64,000 nucleotides of DNA from VRUE01 sp963698085 (GCA_963698085.1 OY969122.1:992001-1056000); one strand, 5' to 3'; positions 8,865-17,552 are shown, counted from the first letter of the stretch. Notes: generated by a model not told the origin, from the letters alone. Translations and numbers: made by a program.

Positions 8865-9576
8865 AGCGCAGGACGGGCAAGCGCCAGGCGGCCTCGACCG
8901 CGATCGAGAGGCCCATCTTCGAGGAGCCGGCGCGGCGGTCGCGGAAGACGATCGGGACCTCGACGATCTTGAACCCGCGGCGGCTCGCCCGGTAGGTCAA
9001 CTCGACCTGGAAGGCATAACCGCGCGACTGGACCGAGTCGAGATCGATCGCCTCCAAGACCTCGCGGCGAAAGCACTTGAAGCCGCCCGTCAGGTCTCGC
9101 ACACCAAGGCCGAGGACGAGACGGGCGTAAGTGCTGCCGCCACGGCTGATCGCCCGCCGCAGCGCCGTCCACTCGGTCACGCCACCGCCTTCCACGTAGC
9201 GCGAACCAAGCACCAGGTCGGCCCGCTCGCTGGCCTCCAACAGTCGCGGCAGGTAGGCGGGGTCGTGCGAGAAGTCGGAGTCCATCTCGAGCACGAGCCC
9301 CGCTCCCTCCGCGAGAGCACGGCGGAAACCGGCGACGTAGGCGGGGCCGAGGCCTTCCCTGCACGGCCGGTGCAGGACGGCGACGTGCTCTTCGCCCGCC
9401 GCGATCCGGTCGGCAATCTCGCCGGTCCCGTCCGGGGAGCTGTCGTCGACGATCAGGATCTGGGCCGAGGACGGCAACTTAGCCCGCACAGCGGCGACGA
9501 AGGCCTCGATGTTCGCAGCCTCGTTGTAAGTCGGCAGGACGAGCCATGCGGGGCCCTGCACCCCGGGCTTGGACAT
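8851..9576 (-). CDS. Polyprenol monophosphomannose synthase (GT2, Ppm1/DPM1-like)
   Basis: 241 residues with no membrane segment, so this is a soluble DPM1-type GT2. Motifs: VLPTYNEAANIEAFV at the N-terminus, LIVDDSSPDGTGEIAD, LEMDSDFSHDP (DxD) and GGFKCFRREVLEAI with RGYAFQVELTYRA, all characteristic of dolichol/polyprenol-phosphate mannosyltransferases. It makes polyprenyl-phospho-mannose, donor for extracytoplasmic mannosylation. ATG 9576 has TAGCAT ending 6 nt upstream on the minus strand and no Shine-Dalgarno, suggesting a leaderless transcript. Confidence 0.88.
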   Translation of the reverse strand: MSKPGVQGPAWLVLPTYNEAANIEAFVAAVRAKLPSSAQILIVDDSSPDGTGEIADRIAAGEEHVAVLHRPCREGLGPAYVAGFRRALAEGAGLVLEMDSDFSHDPAYLPRLLEASERADLVLGSRYVEGGGVTEWTALRRAISRGGSTYARLVLGLGVRDLTGGFKCFRREVLEAIDLDSVQSRGYAFQVELTYRASRRGFKIVEVPIVFRDRRAGSSKMGLSIAVEAAWRLPVLRFTRG

Positions 9577-9582
9577 AGGCCG

Positions 9583-9588
9583 ATGCTA
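9583..9588 (-). promoter_or_regulatory. -10 box TAGCAT of the mannosyltransferase gene
   Basis: TAGCAT on the minus strand, 6 nt before ATG 9576, with no ribosome-binding site between. This is the leaderless arrangement shared by many genes here. Confidence 0.45.
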
Positions 9589-9628
9589 TTGGGACTCGCC
9601 GCGCCGGTGGTAGCCGTGTCGCCGGCGC

Positions 9629-10096
9629 TCAGTAAGTCCCGCCGAGCTTGCGGTGGTCCCAGGTGGCCGTCCGCAGCGGCTTGAAGTGGATCGCGACGCG
9701 CTTCGGGGCTTGCGATTCGAGCGCCGCCTTGGCGTCGCCCTCGACCGAGTCGATTCCCTCCGCGTAGCGCACGGTCAGCTCTTCGGCGAAGCCGATCACG
9801 GTGTCTGCGTCGCGGTGCAGCTCGGCCTCGGCCTCGATCATCGCGCCGCGCAGCTCGCCGTACTCGTGGCCGGTCTCGAGCAGGACCGTCGCCCGCGGGT
9901 CGCGTTCGAGGTTGCGCACCTTCTGCGACTTCGCGTAGGTCCAGATCCAGATCTCGCCTTTACGCGGCACAAACCAGAGTGGCATCGAGTGGGGAAAACC
10001 GCGGGGGCCGTTGGAGGAGACGATCGCCACCCGCTCGGACTGCAGGAGCTCGAGCAGCTCCTCATCGCTGAGCTTGATCTGATCGCGGCGGCTCAC
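9629..10096 (-). CDS. Pyridoxamine 5'-phosphate oxidase-like (FMN/F420, PPOX-class) protein
   Basis: 155 residues from GTG 10096. The split-barrel fold is indicated by LLQSERVAIVSSNGPRGFPHSMPLWFV, EIWIWTYAKSQKVRNLERDPRATVLLETG and the C-terminal KRVAIHFKPLRTATWDHRKLGG. Actinobacterial members bind F420 or FMN and reduce small molecules; the substrate is unknown. TAGAGT lies 7 nt before the GTG, inside the 3' end of the upstream regulator gene, so it may have its own promoter besides read-through. The long in-frame extension upstream of 10096 is antisense-like and was not used. Confidence 0.78.
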   Translation of the reverse strand: MSRRDQIKLSDEELLELLQSERVAIVSSNGPRGFPHSMPLWFVPRKGEIWIWTYAKSQKVRNLERDPRATVLLETGHEYGELRGAMIEAEAELHRDADTVIGFAEELTVRYAEGIDSVEGDAKAALESQAPKRVAIHFKPLRTATWDHRKLGGTY

Positions 10097-10103
10097 TCGG
10101 CGG

Positions 10104-10109
10104 ACTCTA
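10104..10109 (-). promoter_or_regulatory. -10 box TAGAGT of the PPOX-family gene
   Basis: TAGAGT on the minus strand, 7 nt before GTG 10096. It overlaps the stop codon region of the GlxA-type gene, so the downstream gene can be transcribed separately. Confidence 0.4.
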
Positions 10110-11081
10110 TGCCGCAACGGCGGGGGCCGGGCGGAACGAGCGCCGGTAGGCGGTCGGCGTGGTCGCGGTGGCGCGGCGGAAGTGCTCGCGCAGCGAGGCC
10201 GCGGTGCCGAAGCCGGCGCGCCAGGCGACGTCCTCGATCGGCAGGTCGGACTCCTCGAGCAGCCGTTGCGCCTCCTGCACGCGCCGCGAGAGCAACCAGC
10301 GCAGCGGCGTCGTTCCGGTCTCCTCGCGGAAGCGACGGGCGAAGGTGCGCGGGCTGACGCCGGCGTGGCGGGCCATCGCGGCGACGTCGAGTGGCTCCGC
10401 GAGCCGTTCGGTGGCCCAGCGCCGGGTTGGCTCCAGCGAGCCGGACTCCTCCAGGGGAGGGTGCTTGATGAACTGCGCTTGGCCACCCTCGCGGTGGGGC
10501 GCGGCGACCATCCGCCGAGACACTCGCTCGCCGGCGGCGACGCCGAAGTCCTTGCGGACGACGTGCAGGCTGAGGTCGATGCCGGCGCTGAGCCCGGCCG
10601 AGGTCATCAGCTCGCCTTCGTCGATGTAGAGGGCCGCCGGCTCGACCTCGACCCGCGGAAAGAGCGCGGCGAGATCCCGCGCGTGAGCCCAGTGGGTGGT
10701 GGCCCGCCGTCCGTCGAGCAAGCCGGCGTAGGCGAGCGCGAAGGCGCCGGTGCAGACCGAGAGGACGCGGGCGCCCCGTTCGGCACTGCGGCGCAGCGCC
10801 TCGGTCGCCGCTGCGGGCGGCGGATCGAGCAGGGCGAAGTAGCCGGGGACGACGATCGTGTCGGCATCGGCGAGCGCGCCGAGGTCGTGCTCCGGCCTCA
10901 GTCCGAAACCGGTCGTCGTCGCGACCTCGGCTCCCCCCAGTGAGCAGGTCGAGACCTCGTACAGCGGCGTCCCGTCCGCCTCCGAGGCAGCGAGGAAGAC
11001 CTGGGTGGCCGCCGTCAGGTCGAAGGCGACGAGCCCGTCGAGGCAGAGCGCGACCACCCGGTGACTCGAATTTCGTGCCAT
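10107..11081 (-). CDS. GlxA-type AraC family transcriptional regulator (DJ-1/PfpI + HTH)
   Basis: 324 residues. The N-terminal about 190 residues form a DJ-1/PfpI domain (VVALCLDGLVAFDL, VLSVCTGAFALAYAGLLDGRRATTHW) used as ligand sensor. The C-terminal about 100 residues are an AraC double HTH (LAEPLDVAAMARHAGVSPRTFARRFREETG, then IEDVAWRAGFGTAASLREHFRRATATTPTAYRRSF). It is divergent from a free DJ-1-like enzyme gene with 72 nt between, a layout common for a regulator and its target. ATG 11081 has TAGATT ending 6 nt upstream (leaderless). Confidence 0.88.
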   Translation of the reverse strand: MARNSSHRVVALCLDGLVAFDLTAATQVFLAASEADGTPLYEVSTCSLGGAEVATTTGFGLRPEHDLGALADADTIVVPGYFALLDPPPAAATEALRRSAERGARVLSVCTGAFALAYAGLLDGRRATTHWAHARDLAALFPRVEVEPAALYIDEGELMTSAGLSAGIDLSLHVVRKDFGVAAGERVSRRMVAAPHREGGQAQFIKHPPLEESGSLEPTRRWATERLAEPLDVAAMARHAGVSPRTFARRFREETGTTPLRWLLSRRVQEAQRLLEESDLPIEDVAWRAGFGTAASLREHFRRATATTPTAYRRSFRPAPAVAA

Positions 11082-11087
11082 GGCAGA

Positions 11088-11093
11088 AATCTA
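11088..11093 (-). promoter_or_regulatory. -10 box TAGATT of the GlxA-type regulator
   Basis: TAGATT on the minus strand ends 6 nt before ATG 11081. It sits in the 72-nt divergent region shared with the DJ-1-like gene. Confidence 0.45.
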
Positions 11094-11153
11094 GCGAACA
11101 TTGGCATTCCTGCCTATCGACATCCGGTGCCGGCACGGGGGATCATCACCTCC

Positions 11154-11789
11154 ATGCAGATAACGATGCTTCTCTTCGACAAGCTCGCCGCCCAGGACGC
11201 GGTCGGCCCATATGAGGTGTTCCGCTGCGTTCCCGGGTGGGAGGTCCAATTCGCCGGCCTCCGCACGGGCGAGGTTCGCGCCGAAGGCGGGCTTGGCCTG
11301 ATCGTCGACCAAACCCTCGACGAGGCCACCGAGGCAGACCTGGTCCTGGTCCCCGGTGGGGTCGGCAGCGATGCCCTGCTCGAGAACGAGGCCGTGCTCT
11401 CCTGGCTGCGCGAGATCGACACTCGAACGAAATGGACGACCTCCGTCTGCACCGGCGCTCAGCTGCTGGGCGCAGCCGGTCTGCTGGAGGGCAAGCGAGC
11501 AACTACCAACTGGCTCGCGCTCGAGGACTTGCGCAAGTACGGCGCCGACGCGGTTGGCGGTCGTTGGGTCGAGGACGGCAAGACGATCACCGCCGCGGGC
11601 GTGACCGCCGGCATCGACATGGCCCTGCACCTGGTGGGGCGCGAGGCCGGTCCCGAGGTCGCTCAGGCCGTGCAGCTGGGGATCGAGTACGACCCCGACC
11701 CGCCCTTCGACACCGGCTCGCCCGAGAAGGCCCCAGCCGAGATCGTCGAGCTGGTCAGGTCAGTGAGCAGCGCCGCTACCTCAGCCTGA
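11154..11789 (+). CDS. DJ-1/PfpI family protein, isonitrile hydratase-like
   Basis: 211 residues. MQITMLLFDKLAAQDAVGPYEVF and TTSVCTGAQLLGAAGLLEGKRATTNW match the isonitrile (cyclohexyl-isocyanide) hydratase subgroup, with the nucleophilic Cys in SVCTGAQ near residue 100 and the TTNW stretch after it. Such enzymes hydrate isonitriles to N-formamides; DJ-1 proteins also include glyoxalases and chaperones, so the substrate is inferred only. ATG 11154 is preferred because the homologous MQITMLLFD core starts there; the frame is open up to 11061. Its 3' end overlaps the convergent DUF1906 gene by 14 nt. Confidence 0.75.
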   Translation: MQITMLLFDKLAAQDAVGPYEVFRCVPGWEVQFAGLRTGEVRAEGGLGLIVDQTLDEATEADLVLVPGGVGSDALLENEAVLSWLREIDTRTKWTTSVCTGAQLLGAAGLLEGKRATTNWLALEDLRKYGADAVGGRWVEDGKTITAAGVTAGIDMALHLVGREAGPEVAQAVQLGIEYDPDPPFDTGSPEKAPAEIVELVRSVSSAATSA

Positions 11790-13494
11790 GCTGGCGGCCG
11801 ACCTTGCCGCCTGGGATGGCGACGAGCAGGCCGGCCGTGGGGTCGGCGCCGCCGCGGGTGAGCAGGCGGCCGTGCCGGCCGAGCCCGATGCGGAAAGTGT
11901 GCGCCCTGCCGCCGCTGAGGCGGAAGCTGCGCCGCGCCACCGCCCGGCGCACCATCCTCGTCCTCACCGTAGCCCGGCCGCGGCGGCGAACGACGAAGCG
12001 CTGCGGGACCCGGGCGCGAACCAGGATCTGCCCCGGGCACTCGGTCCCGGCCGGCCACTCGCAGCGCAGCCGCAGGCGGACCTTGTTACCAGCCGCCTTC
12101 GCCTGCAGCACGGTGATCGGCACTGGCACGCCGACCCGGCGACAGCCAAGCAGCTTGTCGGCGCCGGGACCGACGTCGAGCGCGTAGACGCAGAGACGCT
12201 GCCTGCCGCTGCCGATGACCGGGAAGCTGACGTCGAAGCCGTGCGCGGCGCCGGCGCGGGGGAAGAGCGCGAACAGATCGGTGCGCTCCAGCGCCGCGAT
12301 CGGCCCCAGGTCGTAGCCGGAGGCGCCCCCTTCCTCGACCTTGCCGCCGAGGTAGGCGCGGATCGAGAGCGTCTTGAGGGGCGCGTTGGGGTCGAAGGCC
12401 CAGCCGGATATCTGCACCTGGCCGGGAGCCGGCGAGCTGACCGCGTCGAAGCTGCCCCGCGGGTCGTCGTTGGAGGAGGTCGCACCGGCCGTCGCCCCTT
12501 CGACGTAGTTGTTGTCGATGTTGATCGTCACGCCGCCGTAGGTCTCGTTGTGGCCGCCGCGGTATTGGTGGATGCGCTGGTGATCTGCCCAGGCGCTGGC
12601 CGGCACGTAGGGGTCGCTGGTGCTGGCACGACCGTTCCAGTTGGCGATCCAGATGTCGTCCGGCTGCGGATAGCTGCTGCCCAACCTGGAGACGAGGTCG
12701 GCGATGCCGGAGGCGCTGCTGCTGTAGACGCCTGAGTCGTAGCCGAGCGCGTGCAGGCGCGTCGTCCAGGCGCCGAGAAAGGTCAGCGTCGCGCCGCTGG
12801 CGCTCGCCGTGCGCGTGTAGCTCTCCATGTCAAAGTAGATCGGGCTGCCCTCGCCGATGCCGACCAGGCTTGCCTGCTCGACCGCGTCGTCGGCTGCCGC
12901 AACGCCCTGCGAGGAGGCAGCGCCGGCGCTCAGAGTGGCGCAGGAGGTGCAGCTCGAGGTCGGCGCCTGCAGGCCGACGTAGGTCGGGATCAGGTTCCAG
13001 CCGGCCGCCGTCTGTTCGGCCACCCAGCTCGCGGTCAGGTTCGGCTGCGAGCAGCCGCGGTTGAGGCCGCCGATGTAGACGCCGATCGCCCGGTAGGGAG
13101 AGGACGACCAGGCCGACATCGAGCGCCGCGAGGGCGCCGTGCAGGCGTCGAAGCCGAGGCCGGTGTATTCAGATGCGGCCGAGATACGGGCGGGCGCCGC
13201 CCGGCTCGCTTCCGCGCTCGCCCGCGCCGCACGTGCGCGGGCGCCCGGATCGACGAGGATCGCCCGCCGCCGCCCGATCGCGCTCGCGGGACAGCGCTGC
13301 TGGGCACTCGGCGTCCCCAGGTAGACGGCCCTGCGGTCCAGCCGCACGCACGTCCGAGGCCGCTCGGCTAGGCGGATGACCGGCCAGCCCTCGGGCACGG
13401 CGACCTCCGTCCCTCGGAAGTCGACCGTCTTCGCGCTGGCGCTCGCGGGCAGGGCCGCAGCCAGCGCTAGCAGGCATATGGCTAGGCGCCGCAT
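11776..13494 (-). CDS. Secreted DUF1906 (glycoside-hydrolase-like) protein with C-terminal beta domains
   Basis: 572 residues from ATG 13494, preceded by GAGGAGAGAG. A signal peptide (MRRLAICLLALAAALPASASA) is followed by about 110 linking residues and a DUF1906 domain at about 110-370: YTGLGFDACTAPS, AIGVYIGGLNRGC, GWNLIPTYVGLQ, PIYFDMESY, GYDSGVYSSSA, IWIANWNG and HQYRGG...INIDNNYV. This fold resembles GH25-like TIM barrels (Rv2525c type). The C-terminal about 200 residues look beta-rich (SGWAFDPNAPLKTLSIRAYLGGK) and end in basic residues. It is likely a cell-wall-associated extracellular protein; activity unproven. Confidence 0.8.
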   Translation of the reverse strand: MRRLAICLLALAAALPASASAKTVDFRGTEVAVPEGWPVIRLAERPRTCVRLDRRAVYLGTPSAQQRCPASAIGRRRAILVDPGARARAARASAEASRAAPARISAASEYTGLGFDACTAPSRRSMSAWSSSPYRAIGVYIGGLNRGCSQPNLTASWVAEQTAAGWNLIPTYVGLQAPTSSCTSCATLSAGAASSQGVAAADDAVEQASLVGIGEGSPIYFDMESYTRTASASGATLTFLGAWTTRLHALGYDSGVYSSSASGIADLVSRLGSSYPQPDDIWIANWNGRASTSDPYVPASAWADHQRIHQYRGGHNETYGGVTINIDNNYVEGATAGATSSNDDPRGSFDAVSSPAPGQVQISGWAFDPNAPLKTLSIRAYLGGKVEEGGASGYDLGPIAALERTDLFALFPRAGAAHGFDVSFPVIGSGRQRLCVYALDVGPGADKLLGCRRVGVPVPITVLQAKAAGNKVRLRLRCEWPAGTECPGQILVRARVPQRFVVRRRGRATVRTRMVRRAVARRSFRLSGGRAHTFRIGLGRHGRLLTRGGADPTAGLLVAIPGGKVGRQLRLR

Positions 13495-13556
13495 CTCTCT
13501 CCTCAACCATGCCACCCCCCGAACGTTTCGGCCTTGAGCAACCCGAGCCGCAACAA

Positions 13557-13606
13557 GACGTGCCGGTGGATAGAGGTCCATATGGACCTCTATCCACCGG
13601 CACGTC
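13557..13606. repeat. Perfect 50-bp palindrome (copy 1)
   Basis: Two 25-nt arms meet at 13581/13582 in a central CATATG with no mismatch. The outer arms begin GACGTGCCGGTGG. It lies between the DUF1906 start (13494) and the penicillin acylase stop (13625). A second element of identical length and shared outer and central bases lies at 29916-29965, so this is a dispersed element, not only a local terminator. No T-run follows it. Confidence 0.9.
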
Positions 13607-13624
13607 CGTCGGGTTACGGCGGGA

Positions 13625-16000
13625 TCAGGCGGGGACGAGATCCAACTGACGCCAAGGCCCCTCGCCGGCCATCGGCTGGGTGCGGCCCTCGAGCCAATCG
13701 GCCTGGAGGTCGTCGTAGTGCGGGCTGGCGGGGTGCCCGGACTGGCCGGTGAACATCTGCCAGCGCGAACGCGCGGGGTCGGTCGGGTCGCCGACCATGC
13801 GCCAGCTCGGCGCCCAGACAGCCTTGTAGGGGTCGTTGGGGTCGTAGGCGATCTGGCTCACGGTCTCCTGGGCGCCGCCGGCGCGCAGGCTGCGGTTGAG
13901 CAACTTGCGCAGGAGCGGGTTCGCCTCGCCCAGCGGGTGGGGGAACTCCATCTCGTGGACGTGGCCCCAGCGCCAGCCCTCCGGATCGGGACCGAAGCGG
14001 TCGGTCAGGTCGTCGAGCGCACCGCCCAAGGCCTCCAGCACCAGCTCGTCCCAGGGGCGGCCGATCAGCTCCTCGTCGCCCTCCTCCCAGAGGTCCATCA
14101 GGTGCGAGTGCCAACGCCAGGGCGAGGTGACGTGCGGGGTGAAGCCGTTGTCGGCGCGGTCGAGCCAGCGCTCGCAGAGATCGCGGTCGCCGATCGCGGC
14201 GCGGGCGACCTCGCGGGCCAGCCGCAGCAGGAAGGCCTGATAGATCGTGCCGGCGATCGAGTCGGGGTCGAGGCGGCCGTCCCAGCTGCGCAGCCGCTCG
14301 AGCGCGCTCACCTCGCGCTGGCCGGCCGGCGTCAGCATGCCGAGCCGCCGCACCGCCTCCAAACCCGGCAGCGAGAGGTTGTCGGACTGCATCGCCTCGA
14401 AGCCCTTGATGTCGTGCTCGTCGCTCGAGCGCAGCAGTTCCTCGATCCGCCGGGCGCGGAAGCCGTCGAGCCAGTCGCTGGTGATGTGGTGGGGATAGTC
14501 TTCGCCGACGATCCGGTTGTTGGCGGTGATAAGGAAGCCGCTCTCGGGATCGACCACCTCGGGGAGCTCGTCGTAAGGGACCGTGCCCTCCCACTCGAAC
14601 TCGCCCTCCCAGCCCGGCTTCGGCAGGTCGGGGCAGCCGCCCTTGCGCAGCGGCAATCGGCCGGTCAGCTTGTACCCGATCGAGCCGTGACGGTCGGCCC
14701 AGATCATGTTCTGCGCGGGAGTGACGTAGTCCGCAAAGCAAGCCACCAGCTCCGGGCCGGAGCGAATTTCGTGCAGCTCGAACATCCCCTTGAAGGCAGC
14801 GGACCCGTGCAGGGCAATCCAGCAAAGAGCGAGCGGCTCGGCGTCGTCGGCGCCGAGCGCTGCGTTGACCAGCGGCCCGTGGTGGGTGATGCGGACGTCG
14901 AGCACCTCAGGAGCGTCGCGGCCCTTGACGGTGATCTCCTCGCGCACGCGCTCGAGCGGCAGCCACTCGTCCTCGAACAGGTAGCGATCGCCGTCAATCT
15001 TCTCGACGAAGAGATCCTGCACGTCGGCCATCACGTTGGTGAAGGTCCAGCAGACGTCGTTGTTCTGTCCGTACCAGACGCCGGGTATGCCAGGCAAAGA
15101 GGCGCCGCGGACGAAGCGGTCGCCGAGCGTGAGGCCGACCTGGTACCAGATGCCCGGCATGCTCGGCGGCAGGTGGGGATCGCCGGCAATCAGCGGCGAG
15201 CCCGTCGCGCTCAGCACCCCGCTGACCGCCCAGTTATTGGAGCCGCTCGCCTCTGCGGCCATGCCGATCGAGCGGCGAACGGCGTCGATCTGCTCGGCCA
15301 GGCCAAGGCCGTCACCCGACCACGCTTCCTGGGTGACGACGGGATTGTCAGCCGGGTAGCCGGGGTCGAGCTTGGCGGCCAGCTCGGGCCCCAGCTCGCG
15401 CGTCATGTCGGCGCGCAGTAGCTCCTTCTCCCAGTTGGTCGAGAGGCCGAAAGCGAGTAGCTTGCCGAGGCCGAGGATGTCGGCCGGGCGCCAGGGCTCG
15501 AACTCGAGCCGCAGCAGCTGCATCTCGAAAGGCAGCGCCTTGGCACTCGTCGCGGCAGCGTTGACGCCCTCGCAGAAGCGCTCGAGCAGCGCGTGCAGCT
15601 CCGGGTCGAGGGTCGCCGCCTCGCGCTCAGCCGTGCGCCGCATCCCCAGCGTGCGCATCAGCCGGTCGACCGGCAGCCCCTCGGCCCCGGCGAACTCGGA
15701 GACCCGGCCAGAGAGAGCGCGACGGTAGAAGTCCATCTGCCAAAGCCGGTCCTGGCCGTGGCAGAAGCCCTCGGCAAACCAGAGGTCGGCGGCGCTCGCC
15801 GCCTCGATGTGAGGCACGCCCCAGCGGTCGCGCCTAACCCGAACGGGACCTTCGAGACCGGCCAGCTCGATCGTGCCCTTCTGCTTCGGCAGCGGCCGCC
15901 GCGCCAGCCAGTGCCAGAGTGCCGCCACCGATGCGGCGGCGAAGCCAGAGCTCGCAGCACCGGCCAGAAGTCCTGCTCTCACGGCCCGCTTCCCCTTCAC
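13625..16000 (-). CDS. Penicillin acylase family protein (Ntn hydrolase)
   Basis: About 791 residues from GTG 16000; ATG 16105 would add 35 residues unlike the family. The N-terminal hydrophobic segment (AGLLAGAASSGFAAASVAALWHWL) is a signal or anchor. The alpha-chain features VRVRRDRWGVPHIEA and FCHGQDRLWQMDFYRRALSGR are present. Autoprocessing should expose the catalytic Ser of GSNNWAVSG (near residue 254), followed by PLIAGDPHLPPSMPGIWYQV. The family cleaves amide bonds of acylated compounds such as acyl-homoserine lactones, beta-lactams or cyclic lipopeptides; the substrate is not predictable. Divergent from the delta-60 gene. Confidence 0.88.
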   Translation of the reverse strand: MKGKRAVRAGLLAGAASSGFAAASVAALWHWLARRPLPKQKGTIELAGLEGPVRVRRDRWGVPHIEAASAADLWFAEGFCHGQDRLWQMDFYRRALSGRVSEFAGAEGLPVDRLMRTLGMRRTAEREAATLDPELHALLERFCEGVNAAATSAKALPFEMQLLRLEFEPWRPADILGLGKLLAFGLSTNWEKELLRADMTRELGPELAAKLDPGYPADNPVVTQEAWSGDGLGLAEQIDAVRRSIGMAAEASGSNNWAVSGVLSATGSPLIAGDPHLPPSMPGIWYQVGLTLGDRFVRGASLPGIPGVWYGQNNDVCWTFTNVMADVQDLFVEKIDGDRYLFEDEWLPLERVREEITVKGRDAPEVLDVRITHHGPLVNAALGADDAEPLALCWIALHGSAAFKGMFELHEIRSGPELVACFADYVTPAQNMIWADRHGSIGYKLTGRLPLRKGGCPDLPKPGWEGEFEWEGTVPYDELPEVVDPESGFLITANNRIVGEDYPHHITSDWLDGFRARRIEELLRSSDEHDIKGFEAMQSDNLSLPGLEAVRRLGMLTPAGQREVSALERLRSWDGRLDPDSIAGTIYQAFLLRLAREVARAAIGDRDLCERWLDRADNGFTPHVTSPWRWHSHLMDLWEEGDEELIGRPWDELVLEALGGALDDLTDRFGPDPEGWRWGHVHEMEFPHPLGEANPLLRKLLNRSLRAGGAQETVSQIAYDPNDPYKAVWAPSWRMVGDPTDPARSRWQMFTGQSGHPASPHYDDLQADWLEGRTQPMAGEGPWRQLDLVPA

Positions 16001-16148
16001 CTGTTCAGCGTAACGAGCGATCGACCGTTGGCGTCGCTCGACTGGCCAGCCCGGCCAGGACAAGGCTGCGTCTCTCTGTCTCGACCGATGCGTTTGAAGG
16101 ACCAATACTTTTGTAGGACTTGCGGTTTCTCAGCCCCGAGGAGCAACC

Positions 16149-17552
16149 ATGGCACGCCCCAGCAGACAGTCGAGCATCACTAGCGCGATTCGGTTTTCCC
16201 TCGTCGCCGCTTCGCTCGCCGCGCTCCTCCTTCACTTCTCCTCGCGGGCCGAAGCCCGGCCCGGCGATCTCGACCCCAGCTTCGCCAGAGGCGGCAAGAC
16301 GGTTACCGCGCTCGACATGGGCACCTCCTGGTACACCGCCACCTCTCATATCGCCGAGGCGCCGAAGGGCGCGCTCGTGGTGATCGCGGGAGACAAATTG
16401 ATTCGCTACGGGCGAGGCAGGAGGATCGACCGCGGCTTCGGCACCGAAGGCTTGGCGAAGATCGAAGTTCCCGGATTCGATTTCTCCGTCAGTGACCTCG
16501 ACGTCGATTCGGCGGGACGCGCGGTCATCTTCGGCACGGCAACCGACTACGGCACTCTGCTCTCCCCTTACACCACCTCTTACCCAGCGGGCGCCGCTTT
16601 CCTCAGCTACGCCACCGTCATCCGCTACGCGGCCACCGGTGGTCTCGACCCGACCTTTGGCGGGGGCGATGGCATCGAGATCACCGACTTCGAACTGCCC
16701 GCCTTCCCGGGCACCACCGAGCCCGCCGCCAATGCCGGCGCCGGAATCGTCGACGGCGAAGACCGGCCGGTCCTGATCGGCGGACAGCGCGAAGTCGCTT
16801 CGCTCTGTGAAGGTCATTCTCACTATGCAGACTTCGACAAGCTGATCGCGCGGCTGACGCCGGCGGGCGACCTCGACGTCTCGTTTGGCGGCGGCGACGG
16901 CATCACCTTCCTCGAGGGAAGCGACGAGGTCTCCGACATCGCCATCGGCGCAGGTGGCCGCCTGTCGGTCGCCGCGAACCCCTACGCATCCTGTGATCGT
17001 GAATTCGCCCTCGTGCGCTTGGGGCCCAACGGCGGGCTGGAAAGCTCGTTCGGCCGCAGTGGAATTCGGCACTACCGCCAGGGCGCATCGGGACGCATCG
17101 CGATCGATCGCTTTGGGCGGACCTATGTGCAGGCGCAAGGCGTGGTCCGGCTGGACCCACGGGGGGACCTGGATGCGACCTTCGGTCGGCGAGGCCGGGC
17201 AACCATCGACGCACCGGGGAACCAGAGCGAGGCTGGCCTCGTCGCGGTCGACTCGCGTGGGCGCCCATTGCTGGCCGGAACCGTCACCTTCAGGCCCCAG
17301 GAGCGGGGGTCCTCACCGGATCGGCTGAGAAGGCGGTTCACGGTGATCCGCCTCGATACGACGGGTAGGCCGGATCGCAGCTTTGGGCACCGCGGCTGGG
17401 TGGTGACTCGCTTCGGCCGCTTCTCGACCGCGAGCGCTCGCGACGGATTGATCGACGGCAAGGGCCGCTTGGTCGTGTCGGGGGTGGTAAAGCGTGCCGA
17501 CCTCGAACCGACCGGCGGTGTCGCCATCACTCGCTACCGACTGACCCCATAG
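16149..17552 (+). CDS. Secreted delta-60 repeat protein (seven repeats)
   Basis: 467 residues with a clear Shine-Dalgarno (GAGGAG) before ATG 16149 and a signal peptide ending at SSRAEA. Seven copies of the (L/I)D-x-SFG-x-x-G motif are visible: LDPSFARGG, IDRGFGTEG, LDPTFGGGDG, LDVSFGGGDG, LESSFGRSG, LDATFGRRG and PDRSFGHRG, spaced about 50-70 residues. This is the delta-60 repeat family, predicted to fold as a beta-propeller. The protein should be exported; its ligand is unknown. It converges with the MBL gene 18 nt downstream. Confidence 0.88.
   Translation: MARPSRQSSITSAIRFSLVAASLAALLLHFSSRAEARPGDLDPSFARGGKTVTALDMGTSWYTATSHIAEAPKGALVVIAGDKLIRYGRGRRIDRGFGTEGLAKIEVPGFDFSVSDLDVDSAGRAVIFGTATDYGTLLSPYTTSYPAGAAFLSYATVIRYAATGGLDPTFGGGDGIEITDFELPAFPGTTEPAANAGAGIVDGEDRPVLIGGQREVASLCEGHSHYADFDKLIARLTPAGDLDVSFGGGDGITFLEGSDEVSDIAIGAGGRLSVAANPYASCDREFALVRLGPNGGLESSFGRSGIRHYRQGASGRIAIDRFGRTYVQAQGVVRLDPRGDLDATFGRRGRATIDAPGNQSEAGLVAVDSRGRPLLAGTVTFRPQERGSSPDRLRRRFTVIRLDTTGRPDRSFGHRGWVVTRFGRFSTASARDGLIDGKGRLVVSGVVKRADLEPTGGVAITRYRLTP

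Noticed and set aside
13557..13606. Palindrome as an ordinary rho-independent terminator
   Set aside because: No T-run on either side, no loop, and a related sequence elsewhere; it is kept as a repeat with unknown role.
16001..16105. N-terminal extension of penicillin acylase to ATG 16105
   Set aside because: The added residues are polar and unlike the family; the hydrophobic leader begins after GTG 16000.
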